A stretch of DNA of 64,000 nucleotides from Gaiellasilicea sp963761905 (GTDB lineage: Bacteria > Actinomycetota > Thermoleophilia > Gaiellales > Gaiellaceae), in the NCBI GenBank assembly GCA_963761905.1, contig CAVXIQ010000001.1:62001-126000 (forward strand). Direction: 5' to 3'. Each line of letters begins with the position of its first letter. Position 1 is the first letter of the stretch. Under the pieces are notes generated by a model. That model searched no databases. It saw only the letters and a list, made by a program, of their open reading frames with translations, and was not told where the DNA came from. Position numbers and translations under genes: made by a program. Shown here one piece after another: positions 33,815 to 42,374 of the stretch.

Positions 33815-34453
33815 GTGAAGGTCACGGTTCGTCTCTTTGCGGGGCTCCGCGAGCGCGCGGGCACCGGTCGTCGCGAGCTCGAGCTCGCCGAAGGCGCAAC
33901 AATCGCGGACGTCTGGGCGGCGCTCGACCTCGGAGCTGAGCCTGCGGGCCTCCTCTATGCGCTCAACAAGAGCTATGCCGGAGCCGACGCGAGCCTCGCC
34001 GACGGCGACGAGGTCGCGCTGATCCCGCCCGTCTCCGGTGGTGACTTCATGCTCTCGGACAAGCCGCTCTCACTGGACGCCGCCGTGCGCGAGGTCGCCC
34101 GCGACGCCGCCGGCGCGATCGCCACCTTCACGGGGACGGTCCGCGAGCGCTCTCGCGGCCGGGACGTGATCCGGCTCGAGTACGAGGCGTACGAGGGGAT
34201 GGCCGAGCAGACGATGGCCGAGCTCGCGGCGGAGCTGAAGGCGCGCTACGACCTCTGCGAGATCGCGATCCACCATCGCACCGGCCCGGTCGAGATCGGC
34301 GAGCCGAGCGTCGTGATCGCCGTCTCCGCGCCGCATCGCGCGGACGCGCTCGCCGCCTGCCGAGACGCGATCGACACGCTCAAGGAGACCGTGCCGCTCT
34401 GGAAGAAGGAGCTCTACGAGGGCGGGGAGGAGTGGATCGGCCAGGGCTCGTGA
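33815..34453 (+). CDS. MoaD-MoaE fusion (molybdopterin synthase)
   Basis: Encodes 212 residues. Residues 1-80 form a ubiquitin-like MoaD domain (VTVRLFAGLRERAG, then ALIPPVSGG). Residues from about 88 form MoaE (AIATFTGTVRERSRGRDV, EYEAYEGMAEQ, IAIHHRTGPVEIGE, KKELYEGGEEWI). MoaD normally needs a free C-terminal Gly-Gly to carry sulfur; here the pair (about residues 80-81) is internal. The fused MoaX of Mycobacterium tuberculosis is cleaved after Gly-Gly, and the same is likely here. The GTG at 33815 begins the MoaD fold; an upstream ATG at 33776 adds only low-quality residues. No other Mo-cofactor genes are in the window. Confidence 0.92.
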   Translation: MKVTVRLFAGLRERAGTGRRELELAEGATIADVWAALDLGAEPAGLLYALNKSYAGADASLADGDEVALIPPVSGGDFMLSDKPLSLDAAVREVARDAAGAIATFTGTVRERSRGRDVIRLEYEAYEGMAEQTMAELAAELKARYDLCEIAIHHRTGPVEIGEPSVVIAVSAPHRADALAACRDAIDTLKETVPLWKKELYEGGEEWIGQGS

Positions 34454-34490
34454 GCCGGCCGTCGTCCTGCCTGCAAGTACCCTGGAGTCG

Positions 34491-35330
34491 ATGAGCCAGT
34501 ACGACCCGTACACGCCGCGCGAGGTGGAAGAGCCGCCGGTCGCCTACTCGCCGATCAAGCAGCCGACGACCGCGCGCGACGTCCTGCGCAAGCTCTGGGC
34601 GCCCCTCGCCGCCCTCGGCTTCCTCCTCTGGAAGCTGAAGTTCATCGCCGTCGCGCTCTTCAAGTTCAAGCTGTTCACGGTCGCCGGCTCGATGCTCGTC
34701 TCGATCGGCGCCTACACGCTGTTGTGGGGCTGGCAGTTCGCCGTGGGGTTCGTCCTGCTCCTCTTCGTGCACGAGCTCGGGCACGTCTTCGAGGCGAAGC
34801 ACCAGGGGCTGCCCGTCTCGGCGCCGCTCTTCATTCCCTTCCTCGGCGCTCTGATCACGCTGAAGCAGCTCCCCGACGACGCCTGGGCCGAGGCGAAGGT
34901 CGCGATCGCGGGGCCGATTCTCGGCGGGCTCGGCTCGGCGGCGGTCTGGCTCGCCGGCGAGTCGACCGACTCCGACCTCCTCGTCGCGCTCGGCTTCACC
35001 GGCTTCTTCCTCAACCTCTTCAACCTGGCGCCGATCAGCCCGCTGGACGGCGGCCGGATCGTCGCCGCGATCCATCCGACGCTCTGGATCGTCGGGCTCG
35101 GAGTGCTCCTTGCGCTGACGATTGCCGCGCCGAACCCGATCCTGATCCTGATCCTGATCCTCGGCGGGCTCGAGTCGTGGAGGCGCTGGAAGACGCGGAA
35201 CAACCCGGCGGCGGAGGCGTACTACCGGGTCAGCCGGGAGCGGCGGATCATCGTCGGCGTCTCCTACATCGTGCTCGCCGCCCTGCTGACGCTCGGGATG
35301 AGCGCGAGCTACATCGAGCGCGACATCTAA
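34491..35330 (+). CDS. Site-2 protease family membrane metallopeptidase (M50)
   Basis: Encodes 279 residues. The zinc-binding motif HELGH lies in TM helix 3 near 97-101 and the second motif NLAPISPLDGGRI near 177-189 supplies the Asp ligand. About six hydrophobic segments are seen. Such enzymes cut membrane-embedded substrates such as anti-sigma factors. It has no PDZ domain and begins with a Pro-rich cytoplasmic tail. No anti-sigma factor is adjacent. Start ATG 34491; the next gene begins 4 bases after its stop. Confidence 0.92.
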   Translation: MSQYDPYTPREVEEPPVAYSPIKQPTTARDVLRKLWAPLAALGFLLWKLKFIAVALFKFKLFTVAGSMLVSIGAYTLLWGWQFAVGFVLLLFVHELGHVFEAKHQGLPVSAPLFIPFLGALITLKQLPDDAWAEAKVAIAGPILGGLGSAAVWLAGESTDSDLLVALGFTGFFLNLFNLAPISPLDGGRIVAAIHPTLWIVGLGVLLALTIAAPNPILILILILGGLESWRRWKTRNNPAAEAYYRVSRERRIIVGVSYIVLAALLTLGMSASYIERDI

Positions 35331-35334
35331 ACGC

Positions 35335-36057
35335 GTGGCGCTCGACCGGAGAGTGCTCGAGCGGACGCACGCCGATCTGGCGAACGACGTCGCGATCATC
35401 GCGAGCGAGTTCCTCGGCGGCTTCCAGAAGGTGCTCGAAATCGATCGGCCGGCGGTCACGATCTTCGGCTCGGCCCGCACGCCGGAGGGGACGCCGCCCT
35501 ACGACGGCGCTCGGGTGGCCGGGCGGCTCTTCGCGGAGGCCGGCTTTGCGGTCGTGACCGGCGGCGGCCCCGGCGTGATGGAGGCGGCGAACCGCGGCTG
35601 CAAGGAGGGCGGCGGTCTCTCGGTCGGCTTCAACATCGCGCTCCCGCACGAGCAGGGGCTGAACCCTTACTGCGACATCGAGCTGACGTTCAAGCACTTC
35701 TACGCCCGGAAGACGATGTTCGTGAAGGCGGCCGAGGGCTTCGTGATCTACCCCGGCGGCTTCGGCACCCTCGACGAGCTCTTCGAGGCGCTGACCCTGA
35801 TCCAGACCGGCAAGGTGCTCGACTTCCCGGTCGTCCTCGTCGGCTCCGACTACTGGGCCGAGCTGCTCGTCTGGGTACGCGAAGAGGCGCTCGCCGACGG
35901 GATGATCTCGCCCGAAGACCTCGACCTGCTCCACGTCACCGACGATCCTGCGGAGGCGGTCAGGCTGATCGTCGAGAGCTACGACGCGCGCACGATCACG
36001 CCCGGCTCGCCGGAGGACGGCTCGCCGCACGAGCCCGAGAAGGCCGACGCGCAGTAG
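35335..36057 (+). CDS. LOG-family protein (TIGR00730-type nucleoside monophosphate hydrolase)
   Basis: Encodes 240 residues with a Rossmann-like LOG fold. VTIFGSARTP near 41, GGGPGVMEAANRG near 76-88 and PGGFGTLDELFE near 140-151 contain the nucleotide-binding and catalytic residues. LOG proteins release cytokinin-type bases or free ribose 5-phosphate from purine nucleotides. Start is GTG 35335, just behind the M50 gene. The C-terminal tail is polar and acidic. Cytosolic. Confidence 0.9.
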   Translation: MALDRRVLERTHADLANDVAIIASEFLGGFQKVLEIDRPAVTIFGSARTPEGTPPYDGARVAGRLFAEAGFAVVTGGGPGVMEAANRGCKEGGGLSVGFNIALPHEQGLNPYCDIELTFKHFYARKTMFVKAAEGFVIYPGGFGTLDELFEALTLIQTGKVLDFPVVLVGSDYWAELLVWVREEALADGMISPEDLDLLHVTDDPAEAVRLIVESYDARTITPGSPEDGSPHEPEKADAQ

Positions 36058-36141
36058 CGGTGCGTCGCAGAGTCGAGGTTGTCGCCGTGGCCGCGATCGC
36101 GCTCAGCGGTCTCGCGCGGTTCGGCTTGCCTTCTGCACCCG

Positions 36142-37824
36142 CTAGATCCGCGGGAGCACGAAGTACGGGCCTGGGATCGAGCGGCCGGGGCCGTAGATCT
36201 GGGTCGGGCCGACGGCGACATAGGCGCTCGTGAACGAGTCGTTGCGGAGCAGCTTGCCGCGCTCGTAGGTCTTTCTCGTGACGGTGACGTCGAAGCCGGA
36301 CTGGTTCGAACCGCTGACAGTGCGGACCGAGCCGCTCGGTGCGTACGGGTCGTACGCGTAGGTCGTCTGCGGCGTGCGCCAGTTCAGCTGCGGACCGGTG
36401 GAGGAGACGATCCGCCGCTTCGGGTCGGTCCCCCAGAAGCTGAACGTGAGCGTGTCGTTCGTGTAGCTCGTCGTGATCAGGATCCCGGTCTTGAGGTCGT
36501 TGCGGAAGGCGAAGTCGGGGCCGCCCCAGGAGACGGCCGCGTCGCGCCCCATCGGGTAGTGCGAGATGTAGAAGCTGTGGTTCTGGCGCGCGAGAATCGG
36601 CAGGCCAAGCTCGAAGGCGTTGTTGAAGAGCGTCGTCGCGGTCTGGCAGACGCCGCCCCCGATCGAGGGGACGAGCAGCGAGCCGATGATCATCTGGCCC
36701 TCGCGGAAGCCGCGCTCGGCGGTGCGCGGCCCGACCGAGCCGTTGAAGGAGAAGGTCTCTCCGGGCCGGACCAGGGTGCCGTCGATGTACTCCGCCATCA
36801 GGTGGATGTTGTGGATCCGATTCGAGGACGACGGGCCCATCTCGGTCGTGAAGGTCGAGATCCGCTGGCGGATCCCCAGCTTCACGGCCTCGCGGGTCGT
36901 CAGGTCGGCGCGAGTCTCGCGCAGGGCGAGTTGCGCGATCCGTCGCTCGGAATACGCAGCGGCAGTGACGGAGGCGAGCGCTGCGCTCGGATTGACGTCG
37001 AGCCCGGGCCGTGAAGGCGTCAGTCGAACCGTCTCGCCCTCGACCGCGAAGCGGGCGTTCGCAGCGCGCTTGCGCCAGGGATCGAGCGCCGGCTTGACCG
37101 CACGCTCGAGCCGCTCGCGGTCGAACGTGACGACGAAGCCGTCGGCGCGCGGCGCGAAGTGGACGAGGCGGGCGAGCTGGGTCGGCTCGAGCGAGCCGAT
37201 CGTCTTGTCGCGGAAGCTCAGCGAGACGGGCTTCGACGCCAGCGCGCGGGCCGTCTCGGCGGCCTCCTCGGCGTCCTCGGTCGTGCGTTTCGGCCCGACT
37301 TGCAGCAGCGGCGCTGCGACGACCCGACGGCCGTCGAGTGTGGCAGTCGCGAGGGCCGCCGTAAGTCGTCGGCCGTCGATGAGCTGTCCGAGCCGCGCCG
37401 GCACGACCTCGAAATCGGTGCCGCGAAGCTCGACCCGGGCCGAGCGAGGCGGCGCCAGCGTGGCGCCCAGACGCTCGACGAGCGCATCGATGTGCGGCCG
37501 GGCCACGAGAACCGGATCGACCTCGAGCCGAGGAGGGCTTGGATCGGCGAGCTGGCGGATGCGCTTCAGGAAAGAGCTCCGACCGGCGGCGAGCTCTGCG
37601 GCCGCTGTGGCCTTCGCGTCGAGCACGAGCGCCTCCGACCCGCGCACGACGTACCTGCGGTTCTCGACCGTCACGGCGAGCGGCCGGTCGAGATCGACCG
37701 CGCGAACCTCGACTCCGGGTAGCGGCTTGTCCGAGTAGTCGGCGTCACGCACGAGCACGACCGCGGTGGCCGCGACGGCGACTCCAACCGTCGCCCAGCC
37801 GACTCGGAACGCGACGCGCCTCAT
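36142..37824 (-). CDS. VanW-family protein with peptidoglycan-binding-like domains
   Basis: Encodes 560 residues. An N-terminal TM anchor (about 8-26) is followed by two repeats of the PG_binding_4 type (around 40-170 and 180-300). The VanW domain follows with GPSSSNRIHNIHLMAEYIDG, PGETFSFNGSVGPRT, GGGVCQTATTLFNNAFELGLP and SFYISHYPMGRDA (about 345-455). A C-terminal beta segment may be a degenerate G5 domain. VanW occurs beside some vancomycin-resistance genes, but most copies, like this one, are simply envelope proteins of unknown role. The start at ATG 37824 is chosen because it gives the anchor; the upstream open frame is not coding. It diverges from selA. Confidence 0.92.
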   Translation of the reverse strand: MRRVAFRVGWATVGVAVAATAVVLVRDADYSDKPLPGVEVRAVDLDRPLAVTVENRRYVVRGSEALVLDAKATAAAELAAGRSSFLKRIRQLADPSPPRLEVDPVLVARPHIDALVERLGATLAPPRSARVELRGTDFEVVPARLGQLIDGRRLTAALATATLDGRRVVAAPLLQVGPKRTTEDAEEAAETARALASKPVSLSFRDKTIGSLEPTQLARLVHFAPRADGFVVTFDRERLERAVKPALDPWRKRAANARFAVEGETVRLTPSRPGLDVNPSAALASVTAAAYSERRIAQLALRETRADLTTREAVKLGIRQRISTFTTEMGPSSSNRIHNIHLMAEYIDGTLVRPGETFSFNGSVGPRTAERGFREGQMIIGSLLVPSIGGGVCQTATTLFNNAFELGLPILARQNHSFYISHYPMGRDAAVSWGGPDFAFRNDLKTGILITTSYTNDTLTFSFWGTDPKRRIVSSTGPQLNWRTPQTTYAYDPYAPSGSVRTVSGSNQSGFDVTVTRKTYERGKLLRNDSFTSAYVAVGPTQIYGPGRSIPGPYFVLPRI

Positions 37825-37860
37825 GCCGGACAAAGTAGCTGCAAGTCGGCCATTACACTC

Positions 37861-39159
37861 GTGTTCGTGCGCCTCCGCGATCTGCCTTCCGTCGACGAGC
37901 TCCTGCGCGACGAGCGGCTCGCGCTCGAGTCGCGGCCGCTCGTCCTCGTCGCCGCGCGTTCGGCTCTCGAGCGCGCGCGCGAGGAGATCCGTGCCGGTGC
38001 CGATCCCGGGGATCTGGTCGAGCGGACGCTCGTCGAGCTGGCGGCGGGGCGGGGTCCGCGACTCCAGCGCGTGCTGAACGCGACGGGCGTCCTCCTCCAC
38101 ACGAATCTCGGCCGGGCGCCGCTCGCGGAGGCGGCTCTGGCGCGCGTGCTCGAGGTCGGAAGCGGCTTCTCGAATCTCGAGTACGACCTGACGGCGGGCG
38201 CGCGCGGCTCGCGGCAGGATCATCTCGCTCCGCTCCTGCGGCGCCTCACCGGTGCCGAGGCGTCGCTCGTCGTGAACAACAACGCAGCGGCGGTGCTGCT
38301 CGCGCTCGCCGCGCTGGCCGAAGGTCGTGAGGTGCTCGTCTCGCGGGGCGAGCTGATCGAGATCGGCGACGGCTTCCGGATCCCGGACGTGCTCGCCCGC
38401 TCGGGGGCGCGGCTGCGGGAGGTAGGGACGACGAACCGGACCCGCGTCGAGGACTATTCGGCGGCCGTCGGCCCCGAGACGGCCCTGATCCTGCGGGTCC
38501 ATCAGTCGAACTTTCGCCAGGTCGGGTTCACCGAGAGCCCGCGGCTTGCGGCGCTCGCGCAGGTCGCCCGGCGGGCGGGGCTGCCGCTGGTCGACGACCT
38601 CGGCTCCGGCGCGCTCGTCGCGCTCGAGGGTGAGCCGACGCCAGCATCGAGCCTCGCCGACGGAGCCGACCTCGTCTGCTTCTCCGGCGACAAGCTGCTC
38701 GGCGGACCGCAGGCGGGGATCGTGGTGGGGAACGCCGAGCTCGTCGAGACGCTGCGGCGACACCCGCTCCAGCGCGCGCTCCGCGCCGACAAGCTGTCGC
38801 TCGCCGCTCTCGAAGGGACGCTCGGGCTCTACCTCGACCGGCCGGAGGAGATCCCGGTGCTGCGCATGCTGCGCGAGCCGGCCGAGAACGTCCGCGCTCG
38901 CGCCGAGCGACTTGCGGAGGCCGTCGGCGGCTCGGTCGAGCACACGGTCGCCCGAGTCGGCGGCGGCGCGCTCCCGCTTGCCGAGCTCCCGAGCTACGCC
39001 TGCGCGGTCGAGGAGGAGCTGGCGGCGGGGTTGCGCTCCCACGACCCGCCGGTGATCGCGCTCGTCCGCGACGGCCGGACGCTCCTCGATTGCCGCACGC
39101 TCACGGACGCCGACGCAGCGGAGGTCGCGGAGGCGGTTCTTGCGTGCCGCTCACGGTAG
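37861..39159 (+). CDS. selA: L-seryl-tRNA(Sec) selenium transferase SelA
   Basis: Encodes 432 residues. NATGVLLHTNLGRAPL (about 73) is the SelA signature; EYDLTAGARGSRQDHL, VVNNNAAAVLL and the PLP-lysine motif FSGDKLLGGPQAG (about 279-291) follow. It converts Ser-tRNA(Sec) to Sec-tRNA(Sec) using selenophosphate and PLP. Start GTG 37861; another GTG six bases on is equally possible. It overlaps selB by 16 bases. The matching tRNA-Sec lies 8 kb downstream; selD is not in the window. Confidence 0.96.
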   Translation: MFVRLRDLPSVDELLRDERLALESRPLVLVAARSALERAREEIRAGADPGDLVERTLVELAAGRGPRLQRVLNATGVLLHTNLGRAPLAEAALARVLEVGSGFSNLEYDLTAGARGSRQDHLAPLLRRLTGAEASLVVNNNAAAVLLALAALAEGREVLVSRGELIEIGDGFRIPDVLARSGARLREVGTTNRTRVEDYSAAVGPETALILRVHQSNFRQVGFTESPRLAALAQVARRAGLPLVDDLGSGALVALEGEPTPASSLADGADLVCFSGDKLLGGPQAGIVVGNAELVETLRRHPLQRALRADKLSLAALEGTLGLYLDRPEEIPVLRMLREPAENVRARAERLAEAVGGSVEHTVARVGGGALPLAELPSYACAVEEELAAGLRSHDPPVIALVRDGRTLLDCRTLTDADAAEVAEAVLACRSR

Positions 39160-40766
39160 GCACAGCCGGGCACGTCGACCACGGCAAGACGTGGCTCGTT
39201 CGGGCACTCACCGGTAAGGACACGGACCGGTTGCCCGAGGAACAGGCCCGCGGGATCTCGATCGACCTCGGCTACGCACCGCTCGAGCTGGCGGACGGGC
39301 GGCGGCTCTCGCTCGTCGACGTTCCCGGCCACGAGCGCTTCGTCCGGAACATGGTCGCCGGCGCGACCGGAATCGACCTCTTCCTGCTCGTCGTCGACGC
39401 CGCCGAGGGCGCGCGGGCGCAGACGCACGAGCACCTCGCCATTCTCTCGCTGCTCGGGATCGAGCGCGGGATCGTCGCGGTGACCAAGGCGGACTCGGTC
39501 GACTCAGAGACGCTCGAGCTGGCGCTCGAAGAGGCGCGCGAGCTCGTCCCGGGCGTCGACGTCGTCGCGGTCAGCGCGAAGACCGGCGCCGGGCTCGAGG
39601 AGCTGCGGGCGGCGCTCGGACGCGCGAGCGACGTGGTGTCGCAGCAAGGCAAGCTCGAGCTTCCGGCCCGCCTCTACGTCGACCGCGTCTTCACGCTCGC
39701 CGGGATCGGAACCGTCGTCACAGGGACGCTCTGGTCGGGATCGATCGCGGCCGGCGACGTCCTGCGCGTCGAGCCGCGCGGGCTCGAGGTGCGGGTTCGG
39801 AGCGTCCAGGTGCACGACGAAGCCGTCGCGCGCGCCGACGCGGGCCAGCGGGTCGCGCTCTCGTTGCCGGGGATAGAGCGGCGGCGACTGCGTCGTGGCG
39901 ACGTGCTGATCGCGCCGGGCACGTACGCCACGAGCTACCGACTCGACGTGGTGCTCGAGGAGCTCGAGCCGATCGCCGACGGCGCGCGTCTGCTCGTTTG
40001 CCACGGGACGTCCACGATTCTCGGCCGGGTCGTTCGTGCCGGCGATCGGTTCGCCCAGCTGCGGCTCGCGGCGCCGGTCGTCGCCGCACGCGGAGACCGG
40101 TTCGTCCTGCGCGAGGCGACGACCGTCGGCGGCGGTCGGATCCTCGATCCGACGCCGCCACGACATGCAGACCTCGCCCGCTTCGAGCGTTCCGAGCGCG
40201 GCGAGGAGACGGTGCACGCGCCGGTGCTGCGCGACGGCGAGTGGCGGTACTCCGACGCGTGGCTCGCGGAGCTCGAGATGACGCTGACCGCGGAGATCGA
40301 GACCGCCGATCCGCTCGACCCGGGCGTCGACGCGCCGACCGAGCCGTGGGCGAAGGACGTGCTGCCGCGGCTTCCGTTCGAGCGCCGCGGCTCGCGGCTC
40401 TACCTCCCGGGCGACCGCCCGAGCCTCGGCGCGCGCGAGGCGGAGGCGGCCGCGATCGAGGCGCAGCTCGCAGAGGCCGAGCCGGGAGCAGTCCGCCTCG
40501 ACGACCGTGAGCTCGCCCGCTTCCTCGAGTCGGCCGGCCGGCTCGTCCGGCTCGGCGACGGCTACGCGATCTCGGCCGGCGCGTACGAGCGCGCTCGCGC
40601 GCTCGTCGTCGAGGAGTGCACCGCCGCCGGCCGGATCGCGCTCGCCCGCTTCCGCGACCTCGCCGGCTGTGGGCGTCGCGACGCCCAGCTCCTGCTCGAG
40701 CGCCTCGACGCAGACGGGGTCACGCGCCGGGTCGGCGACGAGCGGGTGCTCCGCCGTCGCGGCTGA
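39144..40766 (+). CDS. selB: Selenocysteine-specific elongation factor SelB
   Basis: Encodes 540 residues. GTPase motifs GTAGHVDHGKTWL (about 5-17), DVPGHERFVRNM (about 55) and VTKADS (about 112) are followed by EF-Tu-like domains II and III (RVFTLAGIGTVVTGTLWSG). The C-terminal winged helices bind the SECIS RNA (GRIALARFRDLAGCGRRDAQ, DGVTRRVGDERVL). It delivers Sec-tRNA to the ribosome at SECIS-marked UGA codons. The GTG at 39144 lies inside the end of selA. It is about 70 residues shorter than E. coli SelB, mostly in the C-terminal half. Confidence 0.95.
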   Translation: MPLTVGTAGHVDHGKTWLVRALTGKDTDRLPEEQARGISIDLGYAPLELADGRRLSLVDVPGHERFVRNMVAGATGIDLFLLVVDAAEGARAQTHEHLAILSLLGIERGIVAVTKADSVDSETLELALEEARELVPGVDVVAVSAKTGAGLEELRAALGRASDVVSQQGKLELPARLYVDRVFTLAGIGTVVTGTLWSGSIAAGDVLRVEPRGLEVRVRSVQVHDEAVARADAGQRVALSLPGIERRRLRRGDVLIAPGTYATSYRLDVVLEELEPIADGARLLVCHGTSTILGRVVRAGDRFAQLRLAAPVVAARGDRFVLREATTVGGGRILDPTPPRHADLARFERSERGEETVHAPVLRDGEWRYSDAWLAELEMTLTAEIETADPLDPGVDAPTEPWAKDVLPRLPFERRGSRLYLPGDRPSLGAREAEAAAIEAQLAEAEPGAVRLDDRELARFLESAGRLVRLGDGYAISAGAYERARALVVEECTAAGRIALARFRDLAGCGRRDAQLLLERLDADGVTRRVGDERVLRRRG

Positions 40767-40801
40767 TCGCCGCGCCATCGATTCGCTGCAACACTGCTCG
40801 C

Positions 40802-41263
40802 GTGCGCGCTCTCGCCGTCATCGTCGTGCTCGCCGCGGCTCTCGGCGTGGGAGCCCGGTTCGCGCCCGATCACACGACCGGATTCCCGCGCGGCACCGCG
40901 ACGATCACGACCGGCGGCACCCAACTCGTCCTCCAGGTCGAGCGCGCCCGCACGCCCGCTCAGCGCGCGCAGGGACTGATGGGCCGCCGCACGCTCGCCC
41001 CTCGCGCGGGCATGACCTTCGAGTACGAAAGCCCAGCGACCGGCGCGTTCTGGATGAAGAACACGCTGATCCCGCTCGACATCGCCTTCTACGACGGCCG
41101 CGGCCGCATCCTCCGGATCCTGACGATGCAGCCCTGCCGCGTCGCCGCCTGCCCGGTCTACGACCCGAAGGTCGCCTACCGGGGAGCGCTCGAGGTGAAC
41201 GCAGGCTCGTTCCGCCGCTGGGGCGTCGGCCGCGGCGACCGGATCGTCGTCCGCGGCGGCTAG
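40802..41263 (+). CDS. DUF192-family exported protein
   Basis: Encodes 153 residues: a short signal or anchor segment (ALAVIVVLAAALGVG, about 3-17), then a DUF192 domain with ARTPAQRAQGLMGRRTLAP, FWMKNTLIPLDIAFYD and AYRGALEVNAG. The family is widespread and its biochemical role is unknown. The GTG at 40802 is chosen because the signal segment starts there. Its stop overlaps the convergent membrane-protein gene by 4 bases. Confidence 0.85.
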   Translation: MRALAVIVVLAAALGVGARFAPDHTTGFPRGTATITTGGTQLVLQVERARTPAQRAQGLMGRRTLAPRAGMTFEYESPATGAFWMKNTLIPLDIAFYDGRGRILRILTMQPCRVAACPVYDPKVAYRGALEVNAGSFRRWGVGRGDRIVVRGG

Positions 41264-42330
41264 GTCTCCCGCGCCCCCGGCGGGGGCTCGACGATCACGT
41301 CCGGCTCCGGGTCGCGGTCCGCGACAGTGCGCATCGCGCCCGAGAGCATCATCCTCGTCCAGCGCTCGCTGAAGCCCGCGAGGAACGCGACGACGACGAA
41401 GAACGGCAGAGTCAACGTGTCCTGCTCGATGGGGACGAACGGCGTCTGGAAGAGGAAGTAGACGACGATCCCGGAGACGGAGCCGATCAGCGGCCGGTAG
41501 GACCCCACCAGAGTCACGTCCCAGCGCGAGAGCTCGTGGTCGATCGCGAAGCTGCCGCGCCCGCTCATCCGCATCAGCACGCTGATCACCGCGCCGATTC
41601 CCCCTGCCGCCGCCGACGCGTAGAACTCGCGGGTGCCGGTCGATTCGAGGTCGAGCGGCCCGAAGAGCGCAAGGACGCCGGCGGTGGCGACGGAGAGCGC
41701 CGCCAGGACGACGACCCCGAGCCCGAGCATCCCCTCGACGTACTGCATCTTCGCCCGCTTCTCGCCGGCCCGGAAGGTGTATTCCTCGATCCGCCGCAGC
41801 TCGGCCCGCTCGCTGGCGGCGAACCGCGTCACCACGTCCTTGGCGGGCGCGGCGTGCCGATGCCGCTCGATGAAACCGAGGAGGTGCGACTCGACGAGCA
41901 GGAGCCACTGCATCACGACCGCACGAGGGACGCCGTCGAGCCCGCTCGCCGCCTTGATCGCGAGGATGTCGCAGTCGTGGAGGAGATCGGCGATCTCGTG
42001 CGTGCCGCCGGTGACCCAGTCCGACACCCGATGCAGCCGGTACTCGAGCTTCCGGCGCCGAATCAGGCGCCCGCGCCGGAACTGCTCGCGGCGCGTCAGC
42101 GCAACACCCGAGGGCGCTTCGCGGCACCAGTACGCGTCGACGATCTCGCCGGTCGACGCCTCGAACGCCTCGAGCAGGCTGCGGAACCTCCGCTCGACCG
42201 TCGCCGCGGCCTCGGCATCCACGGCCGCGTCGAACTCGTGATGCGCGCGCACGAGCTCGGAGAAGGAGACTCGGCCCTTGCCGTTCGCTCCCCCGTTTGT
42301 CGTTGCTCCGTGCGCGGCTTCCGTGGACAT
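41260..42330 (-). CDS. Membrane protein of unknown function
   Basis: Encodes 356 residues. The N-terminal 190 residues are soluble, helical and rich in Arg/Glu. Four hydrophobic segments follow (about 200-222, 238-256, 275-295, 305-322), and a Pro-rich acidic tail ends the protein. Start ATG 42330 with GGGGGA upstream; a GTG one codon earlier is possible. I recognise no family. The helical front half could be a cytosolic regulatory domain. Confidence 0.75.
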   Translation of the reverse strand: MSTEAAHGATTNGGANGKGRVSFSELVRAHHEFDAAVDAEAAATVERRFRSLLEAFEASTGEIVDAYWCREAPSGVALTRREQFRRGRLIRRRKLEYRLHRVSDWVTGGTHEIADLLHDCDILAIKAASGLDGVPRAVVMQWLLLVESHLLGFIERHRHAAPAKDVVTRFAASERAELRRIEEYTFRAGEKRAKMQYVEGMLGLGVVVLAALSVATAGVLALFGPLDLESTGTREFYASAAAGGIGAVISVLMRMSGRGSFAIDHELSRWDVTLVGSYRPLIGSVSGIVVYFLFQTPFVPIEQDTLTLPFFVVVAFLAGFSERWTRMMLSGAMRTVADRDPEPDVIVEPPPGARET

Positions 42331-42374
42331 CACGTTCCCCCGTGACTCAAGTGACTCGTGCCGCAGCTCGGTTG

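Noticed and set aside
36060..36230. Small GTG frame with a signal-like start after the LOG gene
   Set aside because: After a short hydrophobic stretch it becomes Arg/Gly/Ser-only sequence antisense to the VanW gene, so it is probably chance.
36142..37824. Glycopeptide-resistance role for the VanW-domain gene
   Set aside because: No vanH, vanA/B, vanX or two-component genes are nearby, and VanW domains are common in envelope proteins unrelated to resistance.
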